Assembly: GCF_004114955.1 (NCBI RefSeq)
Contig: NZ_CP030053.1
Coordinates: 2,542,001 to 2,606,000 of the forward strand
DNA length: 64,000 bases
From: Bradyrhizobium guangzhouense
GTDB lineage: Bacteria > Pseudomonadota > Alphaproteobacteria > Rhizobiales > Xanthobacteraceae
Reading direction: 5' to 3'
In this document: positions 51,676-60,882 of the stretch, piece by piece
How positions within the stretch are numbered: the stretch's first letter is position 1
How the letters are laid out: every line of letters starts with the position of its first letter
The notes under the pieces: generated by a model
The model's input: only the letters and a program-made list of their open reading frames with translations
What the model was told of the DNA's origin: nothing
Databases searched by the model: none
Program-made: the position numbers and the translations under genes

Positions 51676-51738
51676 GTCACTGTCTGCCAGGAGGCTTCGT
51701 TCTCTCGACCTTTATAAGATGAGCGAGCCGGGACGATC

Positions 51739-52239
51739 ATGGCAGAGAATGAAGCGGAAGGCGGCGCAGCTGCCGAAGGCGCGGAAGCCGCTGCCCCCAA
51801 GAGCAAGTTCAAGCTGATCCTGATCGTTGTCGGCGTGCTGGTCGTGCTCGGCGGCGGTGCCGCCACCTGGTTTCTGTTCTTCCGTCATGGCGATGACGAG
51901 CATCATGCGGAGGCCGCGCCCCCGCCGAAGCCCCCGGCCTTCGTCGAAGTCCCCGACATGATGGTCAACCTTGCCGGCGCGCCCGGCGAGCGCGTGCAAT
52001 ATCTCAAGCTCAAGATCGTGCTCGAGCTGAAGGAAGAGAAGCAGATCGAGGCGATCAAGCCCTCGATGCCGCGGGTCACCGACATCTTCCAGACTTATGT
52101 GCGCGAACTCCGCTCCTCCGATCTCAACGGCTCCGCCGGCATCTTCCGCCTCAAGGAAGAGCTGACCAAGCGCGTCAACGCCGCGGTCGCGCCGATCCAG
52201 GTCAGCGCGGTGCTGTTCAAGGAAGTCGTGCTCCAGTGA
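51739..52239 (+). CDS. fliL: Flagellar basal body-associated protein FliL
   Basis: 166 residues. An N-terminal Glu/Ala-rich cytoplasmic tail is followed by one membrane helix (FKLILIVVGVLVVLGGGAATWFLFF, about 33-57) and a periplasmic domain with VEVPDMMVNLAG and the terminal VLFKEVVLQ. FliL associates with the stator and MS ring and supports torque. It heads fliL-fliM-DUF6468-motE-TPR. Confidence 0.92.
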   Translation: MAENEAEGGAAAEGAEAAAPKSKFKLILIVVGVLVVLGGGAATWFLFFRHGDDEHHAEAAPPPKPPAFVEVPDMMVNLAGAPGERVQYLKLKIVLELKEEKQIEAIKPSMPRVTDIFQTYVRELRSSDLNGSAGIFRLKEELTKRVNAAVAPIQVSAVLFKEVVLQ

Positions 52240-52269
52240 GGATGCAGCGGAAGGGTACGGGCTAGCGTC

Positions 52270-53472
52270 ATGGCCGGCAACGAGCAGATGGACCAGGATG
52301 CGATTGCCGCCCAATGGGAGGCGTCGCTCGATTCCGAGGATCCCGCGGAGGCCGCGAAGGCTGCTGCCGAAAACGAACTCTCGGAGACCATGGCCCTGCA
52401 ATGGGCGGCCATGGTCGAGGACGGCAGCCGCGATCTCGGCAACGGCAAGAACTCCGGGGAGCGAGTGCTGTCGCAGGAGGAGATCGACAATCTCCTCGGC
52501 TTCACCGTCGGCGACGTCACGCTCGACGATCACAGCGGCATTCGCGCGATCATCGATTCGGCGATGGTCTCCTACGAGCGTCTGCCGATGCTTGAAATCG
52601 TCTTCGACCGCCTCGTGCGGCTGTTGACGACCTCGTTGCGCAATTTCACCTCCGACAACGTCGAAGTCTCGCTCGACCGCATCACCTCGGTGCGGTTCGG
52701 CGACTACATGAACTCGATCCCGCTGCCTGCCGTGCTCTCGGTGTTCAAGGCCGAGGAGTGGGAAAACTTCGGCATGGCGACGGTGGATTCCAGCCTGATC
52801 TACTCGATGATCGACGTGCTGCTCGGCGGCCGCCGCGGCTCGAGCCAGCTGCGCATCGAGGGCCGGCCCTACACCACGATCGAGACCGAGCTGGTCAAGC
52901 GCCTGGTCGAGGTGGTGCTGACCGATGCCGAGCAGGCGTTCCGGCCGCTGTCGCCGGTGACCTTCACGATCGACCGGCTCGAGACCAATCCGCGCTTCGC
53001 CGCGATCAGCCGTCCCGCCAACGCCGCGATCCTGGTGCGGCTGCGCATCGACATGGAAGACCGCGGCGGCAACATCGAGCTGCTGCTTCCCTACGCGACC
53101 ATCGAACCGATCCGGCCCGTCCTGCTGCAGATGTTCATGGGCGAGAAGTTCGGCCGTGATCCGATCTGGGAAGGCCATTTCGCCACCGAGATCGTCCAGG
53201 CCGAGATTTCCGTCGATGCAGTGCTCTACGAGGCCGACATTCCGCTCAAGCAACTGATGCGGCTCAAGGTCGGCGACACGCTGCCGCTGGACATGCGCGC
53301 GGATGCCAACGTCACCGTGCGCTGTGGCGACGTCACCATCACCGAAGGACGCATGGGCCGGGTCGGGGAGCGCGTTGCGATCAGGGTGACGAAACCCTTG
53401 CGCAAGCCAAATACGACACTTGCGATGTTCGAGAAGGTGGACGAACAGAATAAGCTGATGGAGGCCCCATGA
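52270..53472 (+). CDS. fliM: Flagellar motor switch protein FliM with N-terminal extension
   Basis: 400 residues. The usual N-terminal CheY-binding motif appears as LSQEEIDNLLGF near residues 70-81 instead of at the very start. Upstream are two similar peptides (DQDAIAAQWEASL and LQWAAMVEDGS), so there may be additional CheY-P or assembly contacts. The CheC-like middle domain and C-terminal SpoA domain (LKVGDTLPLDM, GRVGERVAIRVTKPL) follow. FliM forms the C-ring and sets rotation direction. Its stop overlaps the next ATG (ATGA). Confidence 0.95.
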   Translation: MAGNEQMDQDAIAAQWEASLDSEDPAEAAKAAAENELSETMALQWAAMVEDGSRDLGNGKNSGERVLSQEEIDNLLGFTVGDVTLDDHSGIRAIIDSAMVSYERLPMLEIVFDRLVRLLTTSLRNFTSDNVEVSLDRITSVRFGDYMNSIPLPAVLSVFKAEEWENFGMATVDSSLIYSMIDVLLGGRRGSSQLRIEGRPYTTIETELVKRLVEVVLTDAEQAFRPLSPVTFTIDRLETNPRFAAISRPANAAILVRLRIDMEDRGGNIELLLPYATIEPIRPVLLQMFMGEKFGRDPIWEGHFATEIVQAEISVDAVLYEADIPLKQLMRLKVGDTLPLDMRADANVTVRCGDVTITEGRMGRVGERVAIRVTKPLRKPNTTLAMFEKVDEQNKLMEAP

Positions 53473-53930
53473 ACCACTCCCTTGGAATGGCGATCGAGAC
53501 GCTGGTGGCTATCCTGCTGATGCTCACGATCGGATATTGCATCGTGCTCAACAAGCGGCTGACCCGCCTCAAGGCGGACGAGCATTCGCTGAAGGCCGTG
53601 ATCGGCGAGCTGATCACCGCGACCGAGATCGCCGAACGCGCGATCGGCGGGCTGAAGCTCGCCGTACGCGACGTCAACGAGAATCTCGGCAGCCAGCTTG
53701 CGGCCGCGACGCAAATGTCCGACCAGCTCTACAAGCAGCTCGGCGAAGCCGACAACGTGGTGCGCCGCCTCTCCAAGATCGCCATCGCGGCGCGCCCCGT
53801 GACGAACCCGGAGGCTGCCGCTGCCCCCGTCGCCAAACCATCGCCCGCGAAGGCGGTGGCCGCCGCCGCCGAAGCCTTCTCGGAGCGCCGCAGGTCCAAC
53901 GGTCTTGGGTCCAACGGCATCGCCGCGTAA
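53469..53930 (+). CDS. DUF6468 flagellar-cluster protein
   Basis: 153 residues. One N-terminal membrane helix (LVAILLMLTIGYCIVL), a long coiled-coil-like helix (KRLTRLKADEHSLKAVIGELITATEIAERAI and onward) and a disordered Ala/Pro/Lys tail. Matches DUF6468, regularly found right after fliM in Bradyrhizobium-type clusters. Function unknown; a structural accessory of the motor is a fair guess. It overlaps fliM by 4 bases. Confidence 0.8.
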   Translation: MNHSLGMAIETLVAILLMLTIGYCIVLNKRLTRLKADEHSLKAVIGELITATEIAERAIGGLKLAVRDVNENLGSQLAAATQMSDQLYKQLGEADNVVRRLSKIAIAARPVTNPEAAAAPVAKPSPAKAVAAAAEAFSERRRSNGLGSNGIAA

Positions 53931-53939
53931 AGTCAGGGT

Positions 53940-54701
53940 ATGAAGTCCTTTCGTAACATCCGCGTCATTCCGGTCGTGCTAGTTGCGGTCGCAGGTCTCG
54001 CCACGCTGAAAGTGGCGGGGCTCGTGATCAATGGCGGCTACGTGTTCGACTACCAGCCGAACACCCTGAAGAAGTCCTGGGCGCAGGAAAATCTGAACTT
54101 CCCGACCGGACGAGACGACCCCGACATCACCGGCTCGACACATGGCGAGCCGAAGGAAGCACCGAAGCCGGCCGCACCCGAGAGCAAGCCCGAGGGCACT
54201 GTGGTCAAGATGGACGAAACCCAGCCGCAGGTCTCGGCCTCGGAGCGTGCGATCCTGGAACGGCTGCAATCGCGCCGCCAGGAGATCGAGGCCCGTCAGC
54301 GCGAGATCGACATCCGCGAGAACCTGTTGAAGTCGGCCGAAAAGCGCATCGAAGGCAAGGTCGAGGAGATGAAGGCGGTGGAGTCCCGCATCAGCGCGAC
54401 CCAGGCCGAGCAGAAGGCCGCCGAGGCCCAGCGCCTGAAGGGCCTCGTGACCATGTATGAAGGCATGAAGCCCAAGGACGCCGCACGGGTGTTCGACCGG
54501 CTCGAGATGAGCGTGCTGATCGAGATCGCCTCGGCGATCGCTCCCCGCAAGATGTCCGATATCCTGGGACTGATGTCGTCGGAAGCCGCCGAAAGGCTGA
54601 CCGTCGAGATGGCGCGCCGTGCCAATGGGGGCGGGGATCAGGCAGCTTCCGCCGGGGATCTCCCCAAGATCGACGGCAAGCCGACGCAAAAGCCGAATTG
54701 A
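53940..54701 (+). CDS. motE: MotE-like periplasmic/flagellar protein (MgtE N-like domain)
   Basis: 253 residues: signal-anchor helix at the N-terminus, Pro/Lys/Glu linker, coiled coil from about 97 to 165 (SASERAILERLQSRRQEIEARQREIDIREN onward), and a C-terminal MKPKDAARVFDRLEMSVLIEIASAIAPRKMSDILGLM block typical of MotE and of the MgtE N-domain. In Sinorhizobium MotE is a periplasmic chaperone for MotC. No motC is seen in this window. Confidence 0.85.
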   Translation: MKSFRNIRVIPVVLVAVAGLATLKVAGLVINGGYVFDYQPNTLKKSWAQENLNFPTGRDDPDITGSTHGEPKEAPKPAAPESKPEGTVVKMDETQPQVSASERAILERLQSRRQEIEARQREIDIRENLLKSAEKRIEGKVEEMKAVESRISATQAEQKAAEAQRLKGLVTMYEGMKPKDAARVFDRLEMSVLIEIASAIAPRKMSDILGLMSSEAAERLTVEMARRANGGGDQAASAGDLPKIDGKPTQKPN

Positions 54702-54711
54702 GGGCTCATAC

Positions 54712-54726
54712 TTAAGAAGTCCTTAA
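54712..54726 (+). promoter_or_regulatory. CtrA-type box upstream of the TPR gene
   Basis: TTAA (54712-54715), 7 bases, TTAA (54723-54726). It sits in the short gap after motE, so the TPR gene may have its own promoter in addition to read-through. Confidence 0.5.
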
Positions 54727-54795
54727 TTGGCAAAACCTACATTCGAGGGCATGGGCCGGCACCAGTGCCGGCGTGGACCCGTCGAGCCGGAAGAA

Positions 54796-57700
54796 ATGCC
54801 GCCAATGGCGCGAGAGGCTGCCGCTGGATTTGTGTCGCGAGCCCGCGCCCTGGCGCTGGGGCTGTCGCGTCATGTCCGCAAGGCGGTCTTGCTGGGCGCC
54901 TGCGCGCTGGTCAGCCTTAATTCTTTTGCCCGCGCCGCCGATCCGATCCGGGGTGAGGCGACTTTCTCGGCCGGCGGCGGCTTTGCCCGGCTCGTCATCA
55001 AGCTCGGCGAGGATGTTCCCTCCGAGGTGACGACCGCCGGCTCCATTCTGATCATCCGCTTCGATCGCCCGGTCGACGTTCCCGTCGATCGCGTGCCGGA
55101 GGGCGCGCCGGACTATGTCAACTCCGCCCGTCGCGATCCCGACGGCAGCGCGATCAGGCTGTCGCTGGCGCGGCGTGTCACGGTCAACACCATGAATGCG
55201 GGCGAGCGCACCTTCATCGATCTGCTGCCGGAGGGCTGGAAGGGTGCGCCGCCGAGCCTGCCGATGGACGTGGTGAAGGAGCTCGCCGAGCGTGCCCGTG
55301 TTGCTGAGCGCGCGTTGCGCGCCCAGCGTGCCGCGGCCGAAAGCAAAAAGCGTCCGCCGATCCGCGTGCGGGCCTCGGTGCAGCCGACCTTCGTGCGCTT
55401 CGTGTTCGAAATGCCTGACGGCGTCGGCGTCTCCTCCGTGCTCAATGAGCAGAAGCTCACGCTGGTCTTCAACGCCAATCTCAACTTCGATCTTGCGGAC
55501 GCCGTCGTTGCTGCGCCGCCGAACGTCGCTTCGATCAAACAGAAGGCCGACATCGATACGACCAGTGTCGAGGTTGCGCTGATCGGCGATTCCGACGTGC
55601 ACTCCTTCCGCGACGACAAGAATTATGTCGTCGATATCGCCTTCCAGCCTGACAAGAGCAAGACGGCCGCAACGCCGGAGGCCGCGATCGCGAAGGCCGA
55701 GGCCGGTAGTCAGGGAGCGCCTGCGGACAAGCCGGCGGCCGCGAAGCCGAAGGAGGTTCACAGCGAGATCAAGCCGCCGACCTCGGAGGCGATCGCGCGC
55801 GAAGCCAAGATCGAGGTGAAGCCCGACGTCAAACCCGAGGTGAAGGCAGAGGCGAAGCCGGAAGCGCCCGCCGCGATGCCGGCAGCCGAAGCCCCGAAAT
55901 CCGCTCCGGCCGTAAACTCGACCGAAGCTCCGCACGTCACGGAAGCGCCCAAGCCGGCGCCGCCCGTCATGGAGGCCGCTGCACCTGCTGCTCCTGCCAA
56001 GCCGATGGTGACCGAACTACCCAAGGAGGTCGCGAAGGAGCCGGTCAAGGAAGAGCCGAAGGAAGCCGTCAAGGAAGCGCCGAAGGACGCGCCCAGACCC
56101 GCACCGGTCGAAGCGCAAGCAGCGCCGCCGCCTCCTGTCGCCAGCGTCGATGCGCGGCGCGACAGCGACGGCCTGCGCGTGACCTTCCCGCTTTCTGTCG
56201 CAACGCCGGCGGCAGCGTTCCGCCGCGGCGACACGGTGTGGCTGGTGTTCGACTCGCCGAAACCTGTCGATGTCGAAGCGATCCGCACCCGGGGGGGCGC
56301 GATGATCGGCGAGGTGAGCCGCATGCCGCTGGAAAAGGGCCAGGCGGTGCGGATCCGTCTTACCCGACCCCTGGTCTATTCGCTGACCAGCGAGGAGGTC
56401 GGCAAGGAGACCAACTGGCTGCTGACGCTCGCCGACAAGATCCAGGCGACGCCGCTGCCGCTGATGATGTCGCGGAACATCACCGATCCCGCGCTCGCCA
56501 ACATCGCTATTCCCTTTGCCAATCCGGGCATGCTGCACAAGCTCACCGATCCCGATGCCGGCGACATGCTCTACGTCGTCACCGCGCAACGGCCGGTCCG
56601 CGGCTTCATCAAGCGACAGGATCTCGTCGATCTCTCGCTGCTGGAATCCGCGCACGGCATCGCGATCCGGCCGAACTCCGACGATGTCGGCGTCGAAGTC
56701 GGACAGGACAAGGTCATTCTCGGCAAGAAGGGCGGCCTGACGCTGTCACCGGTCGACGTCTCGGCGGAGCGCGCACCGACCGCGGTGCGGCCGGTCTTCA
56801 ATCCCGAGAACTGGCGCAAGGGCCAGTCGGAAGATTTCTGGACGCGCCAGAGCGATCTGATCGCGGCGATCTCGGCCGTCGAGCCGGCGCAGCGCTCGCT
56901 ACCGCGGCTCGATCTCGCCCAGTTCTATATGTCGCGCGCGATGTATTACGAAGCCAAGTCCGTGACCGAGGTGATGCTGACCGATCCGCTCAACAAGGAG
57001 GAGAGCAGCGCGCTGATCATCCACGCGATCGCGTGCATCCTGATCGGGCGTCCAGCACAGGGCCTGAAGGATCTCGCCAATCCCGTGATCGGCAACAGTC
57101 ACGATTCACAGCTCTGGAAGGCGCTCGCTTATGCGCGCCAGGGTAAATGGGCGGACGCTCGCGAAAAATTCAAGAACGTCGAATTCGCCATCGCCTCGCT
57201 GCCACTGGACATCCAGCGCATCGTGACGATGGATGCGATGCGCGCCTCGCTCGAAGTCAAGGACTATGCCGGCGCCTCCAAGCGTCGCGGCGAGATCGAA
57301 GTGGTCGGCGTGCCGCCAGAGGCGGCGCCGGGCTTTGCCGTGCTGCGCGGCCGGCTCGCCGAAGCGCTCGGACACGATAAGGACGCGCTCGACGACTATA
57401 AATTCGCAGTTGCCTCGGACGACCGGCAGGCCGCGGCCGAAGCCAAGCAGCTCGAGGTCGCGTTGCGGCAGAAGCGCGACGAGATCAGCAAGGAAGACGC
57501 GCTGAAGGAGCTCGAGACGCTGTCGATGACCTGGCGCGGCGACGCGATCGAAGTCAAGACGTTGCAGATGCTGTCGCAGCTTTATTCCGAGAACGGGCGC
57601 TATCGCGACGCGCTGACCGCGGCACGCACTGCGACGAAGATGCAGCCGAATTCGGAAGCCTCGCGCCAGGCACAGGATCTGGCGTCGGATCTGTTCACAC

Positions 57701-58578
57701 AAATCTTCCTGGGGCCCAAGGGCGATGAACTGCCGCCGGTCGAGGCGCTCGGGATGTTTTACGAGTTTCGCGAGCTGACGCCGATCGGCCGCCGTGGCGA
57801 CGAGCTGATCCGCCGTCTTGCCGATCGTCTTGCCTCGATCGATCTGCTCGATCAGGCCGCCGAGCTGTTGCAATATCAGGTCGATCATCGGCTCGAAGGC
57901 GCGGCGCGCGCGCAGGTCGCCGCGCGCCTGGCCATGATCTATCTCGCCAACCGCAAGCCCGACATGGCGATCACGGCGCTGCGGGCGAGCCGCATCAGCG
58001 ACCTCTCCGGCGAGCTGCGACAGCAGCGCCTGCTGCTCGAGGCGCGGGCGCAGAGCGACGTCGGCCGCCATGACCTCGCGCTCGACATCGTTTCCAACGT
58101 CTCGGGGCGCGAGGTGCTGCGGCTGCGATCGGACATCTTCTGGGCGGCACGGCGCTGGCGCGAGTCTGCCGAGCAGATCGAGCTGTACTACGGCGAGCGC
58201 TTCCGCGACTTCAAGCCGCTCAATGCAGTCGAGAAGAGCGATATCATCCGCGCCGCCGTCGGCTATGCGCTCGCCGACGACTCGATCGGGCTGTCGCGCT
58301 TCCGCGAGAAATATGCCCCCCTGATGAGCGAGAGCGCCGACCGGCTCGCCTTCGACATCGCCAGCAAGCCGGCCGCCGCCTCCAGCGCCGAATTCGAAGA
58401 GATCGCAAAGCTCGCCGCGAGCGTCGACACCCTCGACGGCTTCCTCCGCGAGATGAAACAGCGCTTCCCCGACGCCACCGCCCGCGCCCCGGCCTCGCCG
58501 CAGGCCAAGGATGAAACCGACCACACCGGTTCGCTGCCGACGATCCCGGTCGTGCGGCAGATCAAGATGACGCGGTAG
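54796..58578 (+). CDS. Large exported TPR-repeat protein of the motility cluster
   Basis: 1260 residues. A signal peptide (VRKAVLLGACALVSLNSFARA, cleavage before ADP) points to the periplasm or envelope. Residues about 25-285 form a beta-rich domain; about 285-450 is a Pro/Lys/Glu/Ala-rich linker; a second beta domain resembling the first occurs at about 450-560 (RRDSDGLRVTFPLSVATPAAAFRRGDTVWLVF). From about 700 to 1230 come tandem helical TPR-like pairs (YRDALTAARTATKMQPNSEASRQ). It ends with DxTGSLPTIP. The start is uncertain: ATG 54796 or 54805. It follows motE and has a CtrA box; a motor or stator accessory role is inferred from position alone. Confidence 0.75.
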   Translation: MPPMAREAAAGFVSRARALALGLSRHVRKAVLLGACALVSLNSFARAADPIRGEATFSAGGGFARLVIKLGEDVPSEVTTAGSILIIRFDRPVDVPVDRVPEGAPDYVNSARRDPDGSAIRLSLARRVTVNTMNAGERTFIDLLPEGWKGAPPSLPMDVVKELAERARVAERALRAQRAAAESKKRPPIRVRASVQPTFVRFVFEMPDGVGVSSVLNEQKLTLVFNANLNFDLADAVVAAPPNVASIKQKADIDTTSVEVALIGDSDVHSFRDDKNYVVDIAFQPDKSKTAATPEAAIAKAEAGSQGAPADKPAAAKPKEVHSEIKPPTSEAIAREAKIEVKPDVKPEVKAEAKPEAPAAMPAAEAPKSAPAVNSTEAPHVTEAPKPAPPVMEAAAPAAPAKPMVTELPKEVAKEPVKEEPKEAVKEAPKDAPRPAPVEAQAAPPPPVASVDARRDSDGLRVTFPLSVATPAAAFRRGDTVWLVFDSPKPVDVEAIRTRGGAMIGEVSRMPLEKGQAVRIRLTRPLVYSLTSEEVGKETNWLLTLADKIQATPLPLMMSRNITDPALANIAIPFANPGMLHKLTDPDAGDMLYVVTAQRPVRGFIKRQDLVDLSLLESAHGIAIRPNSDDVGVEVGQDKVILGKKGGLTLSPVDVSAERAPTAVRPVFNPENWRKGQSEDFWTRQSDLIAAISAVEPAQRSLPRLDLAQFYMSRAMYYEAKSVTEVMLTDPLNKEESSALIIHAIACILIGRPAQGLKDLANPVIGNSHDSQLWKALAYARQGKWADAREKFKNVEFAIASLPLDIQRIVTMDAMRASLEVKDYAGASKRRGEIEVVGVPPEAAPGFAVLRGRLAEALGHDKDALDDYKFAVASDDRQAAAEAKQLEVALRQKRDEISKEDALKELETLSMTWRGDAIEVKTLQMLSQLYSENGRYRDALTAARTATKMQPNSEASRQAQDLASDLFTQIFLGPKGDELPPVEALGMFYEFRELTPIGRRGDELIRRLADRLASIDLLDQAAELLQYQVDHRLEGAARAQVAARLAMIYLANRKPDMAITALRASRISDLSGELRQQRLLLEARAQSDVGRHDLALDIVSNVSGREVLRLRSDIFWAARRWRESAEQIELYYGERFRDFKPLNAVEKSDIIRAAVGYALADDSIGLSRFREKYAPLMSESADRLAFDIASKPAAASSAEFEEIAKLAASVDTLDGFLREMKQRFPDATARAPASPQAKDETDHTGSLPTIPVVRQIKMTR

Positions 58579-58658
58579 CACCCCTGCTACTTCTGGCCTC
58601 TCGACAGGTGCCGGATGAGACGGCAACCTGTCGCCCTTCATGCCGGGAGAGCGACGAT

Positions 58659-58892
58659 ATGAGCAAGCCTGCCAAGACCGAAGCCGAACTCATCACCATG
58701 GCGCGGGCCGAGTTGAAGGTCCACTCCGACGGCCCTGACAGCCTCGTGATTTCTGTTGTCCGCGACGGCGACAGCTGGGAGTTCCGGGCCGATGCCGATC
58801 AGGCAACGCGCGACAAGCCCGGCTTCCCCGAAAGCGTCGCGATGCTGGTGCAGATCGGCGATCACCTCAGCAAGCAGTATGATGTGAAATAG
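58659..58892 (+). CDS. Small hypothetical protein
   Basis: 77 residues, acidic, with EAELITMARAELKVHSDGPDSLVISVVRDGDSWEFRAD; a mixed alpha/beta fold is likely. GGGAGAG precedes the ATG at 58659 by 8 bases. Of no recognised family; it resembles small conserved proteins of Bradyrhizobium. Not obviously tied to motility. Confidence 0.65.
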   Translation: MSKPAKTEAELITMARAELKVHSDGPDSLVISVVRDGDSWEFRADADQATRDKPGFPESVAMLVQIGDHLSKQYDVK

Positions 58893-58920
58893 GGGCACTG
58901 AGCGCCGCGCATTCTCAGTG

Positions 58921-59035
58921 TCATCGCCCGACTTGAATCGGGCGATCCAGTATTCCGAGACAGTTGTGATTGGATGGAGAGGCTGCGGCGTAGTGGATGC
59001 CCCGGTCAAGCCGAGGCATGACAGCGGAAGTTGCG
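58921..59035. repeat. Intergenic palindromic element, Bradyrhizobium type
   Basis: CGCCCGA(CTTGAA)TCGGGCG hairpin followed by ATCCAGTATTCCGAG and, at the end, GGATGCCCCGGTCAAGCCGAGGCATGACA. The outer arms (TCATCGCCCGACTTGA / TCAAGC...GGCATGA) are imperfectly inverted. Typical repeated element between genes (from memory). Confidence 0.55.
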
Positions 59036-59039
59036 GTCA

Positions 59040-59801
59040 CTACCCCCCGTAACTCTGCACCAGGCTCCCCGCCACCAGCGACCAGCCGTCGACCAGCACG
59101 AAGAAGATCAGCTTGAACGGCAGCGATATCGTTGCGGGCGGAAGCATCATCATGCCCATCGACATCAGCACCGAGGCGACGACGAGGTCGATGATCAGGA
59201 AGGGGAGAAACAGCAGGAAGCCGATTTCGAAGGCGCGCTTCAGCTCGGAGATCATGAAGGCCGGGACCAGAATGCGCAGTTCAAGCTCGTCGGGGGTTGC
59301 CGGCGGCGGCTCGCCGGAGAGATCGAGAAACAGCTTCAGATCCTTTTCGCGCACGTTCTTCTGCATGAAGCCGCGCAAGGGAATGGAGGCGCGCTGCAGC
59401 GCGTCCTCGACGCTGATCTGGTTGGCGACGAGCGGGCGGATGCCGTCGTCGTAGGATTTCTGCAGCACCGGTCCCATCACGAAGAAGGTGAGGAACATCG
59501 CCAGCGCCAGGATCACCGAGTTCGGCGGCGCGGTCGCCGTGCCCATCGCGGTGCGCAGCAGCGACAGCACGACCACGATGCGCGTGAACGACGTCATCAT
59601 GATCAGGATAGACGGGGCGATCGACAGCACCGTGAGCAGTGCGATCAGCTGGATCGCGCGCTCGGTGACGCCGCCACCGCCAGCACCGCCGCCGCCGAGA
59701 TTGATGCTGATGTCCTGCGCATGCGCCGGCATCGCGAGCGACGTCGCGGCGATCAGGACAGAAAAAAAGAATACTCTACGCGGGAAGGACGGCAGCCTCA
59801 C
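59040..59801 (-). CDS. fliP: Flagellar type III export gate protein FliP
   Basis: 253 residues. Signal peptide, then ILTVLSIAPSILIMMTSFTRIVVVLSLLR, the most conserved FliP segment, a long helix pair, and C-terminal GMMMLPPATISLPFKLIFFVLVDGW. FliP with FliQ and FliR forms the export pore. Overlaps fliO (ATGA), so translation is coupled. Confidence 0.95.
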   Translation of the reverse strand: MRLPSFPRRVFFFSVLIAATSLAMPAHAQDISINLGGGGAGGGGVTERAIQLIALLTVLSIAPSILIMMTSFTRIVVVLSLLRTAMGTATAPPNSVILALAMFLTFFVMGPVLQKSYDDGIRPLVANQISVEDALQRASIPLRGFMQKNVREKDLKLFLDLSGEPPPATPDELELRILVPAFMISELKRAFEIGFLLFLPFLIIDLVVASVLMSMGMMMLPPATISLPFKLIFFVLVDGWSLVAGSLVQSYGG

Positions 59802-60772
59802 GAAGACGGCTTCGGACGGCCGAGTAGCGAGGCCATCTCGTCTTCGAGGTTTTCAAAGCTGGTTTTCTCCTGAGCCGGCCTCGCCGGAGGGGCGGGTGGC
59901 TCGGCGCGGGTAGCGCGCGGGGCAGGCGCATCCGGAGCGACCGGCGGCGCGATGGGTTCGCCGGCCGGACGGCGCAGGGCTGCCTCGAGGCGCTGGGCCA
60001 TCTCGGCCAGATTCTGTTCGGCGCTCGACGGCGCGGCGGCAGCAGGGGCCGGTGGCGGAACGGGCGGAGCCTGCAGTCCTGGCGGGGCCTGTGGCACAGG
60101 TGGAGGGGGCGGCGGCGCAGCCGCACGCTCGGCACGTACCGGCGGCATCTTCGCCGGATCGCTCTGGCGCGGCGGGCGCGGCATCAGCGGCGGTTCGTTG
60201 CGTGCAACGCGCGGCATCGGCTCGGGACGAGGCTCACGCTCGGGACGCGGCATGGGTTCGGGCGAGAAGCCGCCGAGTTGCGGCTCGCTGCGACGCTCGG
60301 CCAACGCGGGCGCCGGCCGGCGGACCTCGTCGGCGAACGACGGGCGTGCAGGCCGCGGCGGCGGCTCCGGCATCTGCGGTTCGGGGTGGTCGAGCACTTC
60401 GGGGCGCGGCGCCTCGTCGGCCCAGCTGCTTGCATCGGGCATCGGGGCGAGGCGCGGCGGCTCGGCGGCGCTGGGACGCTGCGGAATCTGGTCGCGGCCG
60501 GCGACGGCCCGCACGATATTCGGTTCGACCACGATGTCGGTCGGGCCGCCGATCATCAGGAGATGCTCGACATTGTCACGGCGCACCAGCACCAGGCGCC
60601 GGCGGCCATCGACCGCGGCCGCGTCGATCACGGCGAGCCGGGGCATCCTGCCTCGCTGCGTGTTGGCGCCGAGCCGGGTGGTCGCGAATCGGCGGACCAG
60701 CCACGCCGCGACGCCGATCAACGCCAGAACGACGATGAACGCGACGATGAAGGTGATAGGACTACCGTTCAT
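59798..60772 (-). CDS. fliO: FliO-like flagellar export protein with long proline-rich tail
   Basis: 324 residues. A membrane helix (ITFIVAFIVVLALIGVAAWLV) then the FliO core RMPRLAVIDAAAVDGRRRLVLVRRDNVEHLLMIGGPTDIVVE (residues about 40-90). The remaining 230 residues are Pro/Arg/Glu/Ala-rich and probably disordered, an extension not found in enteric FliO. FliO helps FliP assemble. First gene of the fliO-fliP unit; diverges from flgB. Confidence 0.85.
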   Translation of the reverse strand: MNGSPITFIVAFIVVLALIGVAAWLVRRFATTRLGANTQRGRMPRLAVIDAAAVDGRRRLVLVRRDNVEHLLMIGGPTDIVVEPNIVRAVAGRDQIPQRPSAAEPPRLAPMPDASSWADEAPRPEVLDHPEPQMPEPPPRPARPSFADEVRRPAPALAERRSEPQLGGFSPEPMPRPEREPRPEPMPRVARNEPPLMPRPPRQSDPAKMPPVRAERAAAPPPPPPVPQAPPGLQAPPVPPPAPAAAAPSSAEQNLAEMAQRLEAALRRPAGEPIAPPVAPDAPAPRATRAEPPAPPARPAQEKTSFENLEDEMASLLGRPKPSS

Positions 60773-60867
60773 ACCTGTCCCCGGTAAATGGCGCTTCTGT
60801 CGAGCCTATGGTCGGATCCCGACCACTGGCCTGCGATGCCCCAAAACTGCGATTTCTTAACATCCCG

Positions 60868-60882
60868 CGGCAAGTTTTGCCG
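60868..60882. promoter_or_regulatory. CGGCA-N5-TGCCG palindrome near fliO
   Basis: Perfect 15-bp palindrome about 96 bp before fliO. A good sigma-54 promoter at the expected distance is not evident; AGGCTC-N5-AAGC (minus, 60793-60806) has the invariant spacing but poor flanks. Confidence 0.45.

Noticed and set aside
51720..51815. Short frame from ATG 51720 overlapping the fliL start
   Set aside because: Out of frame with fliL and basic low-complexity; fliL has a clear start at 51739.
57106..58641. 511-residue reverse frame over the TPR gene
   Set aside because: Shadow of the TPR protein, Arg/Gln-rich without recognisable domains.
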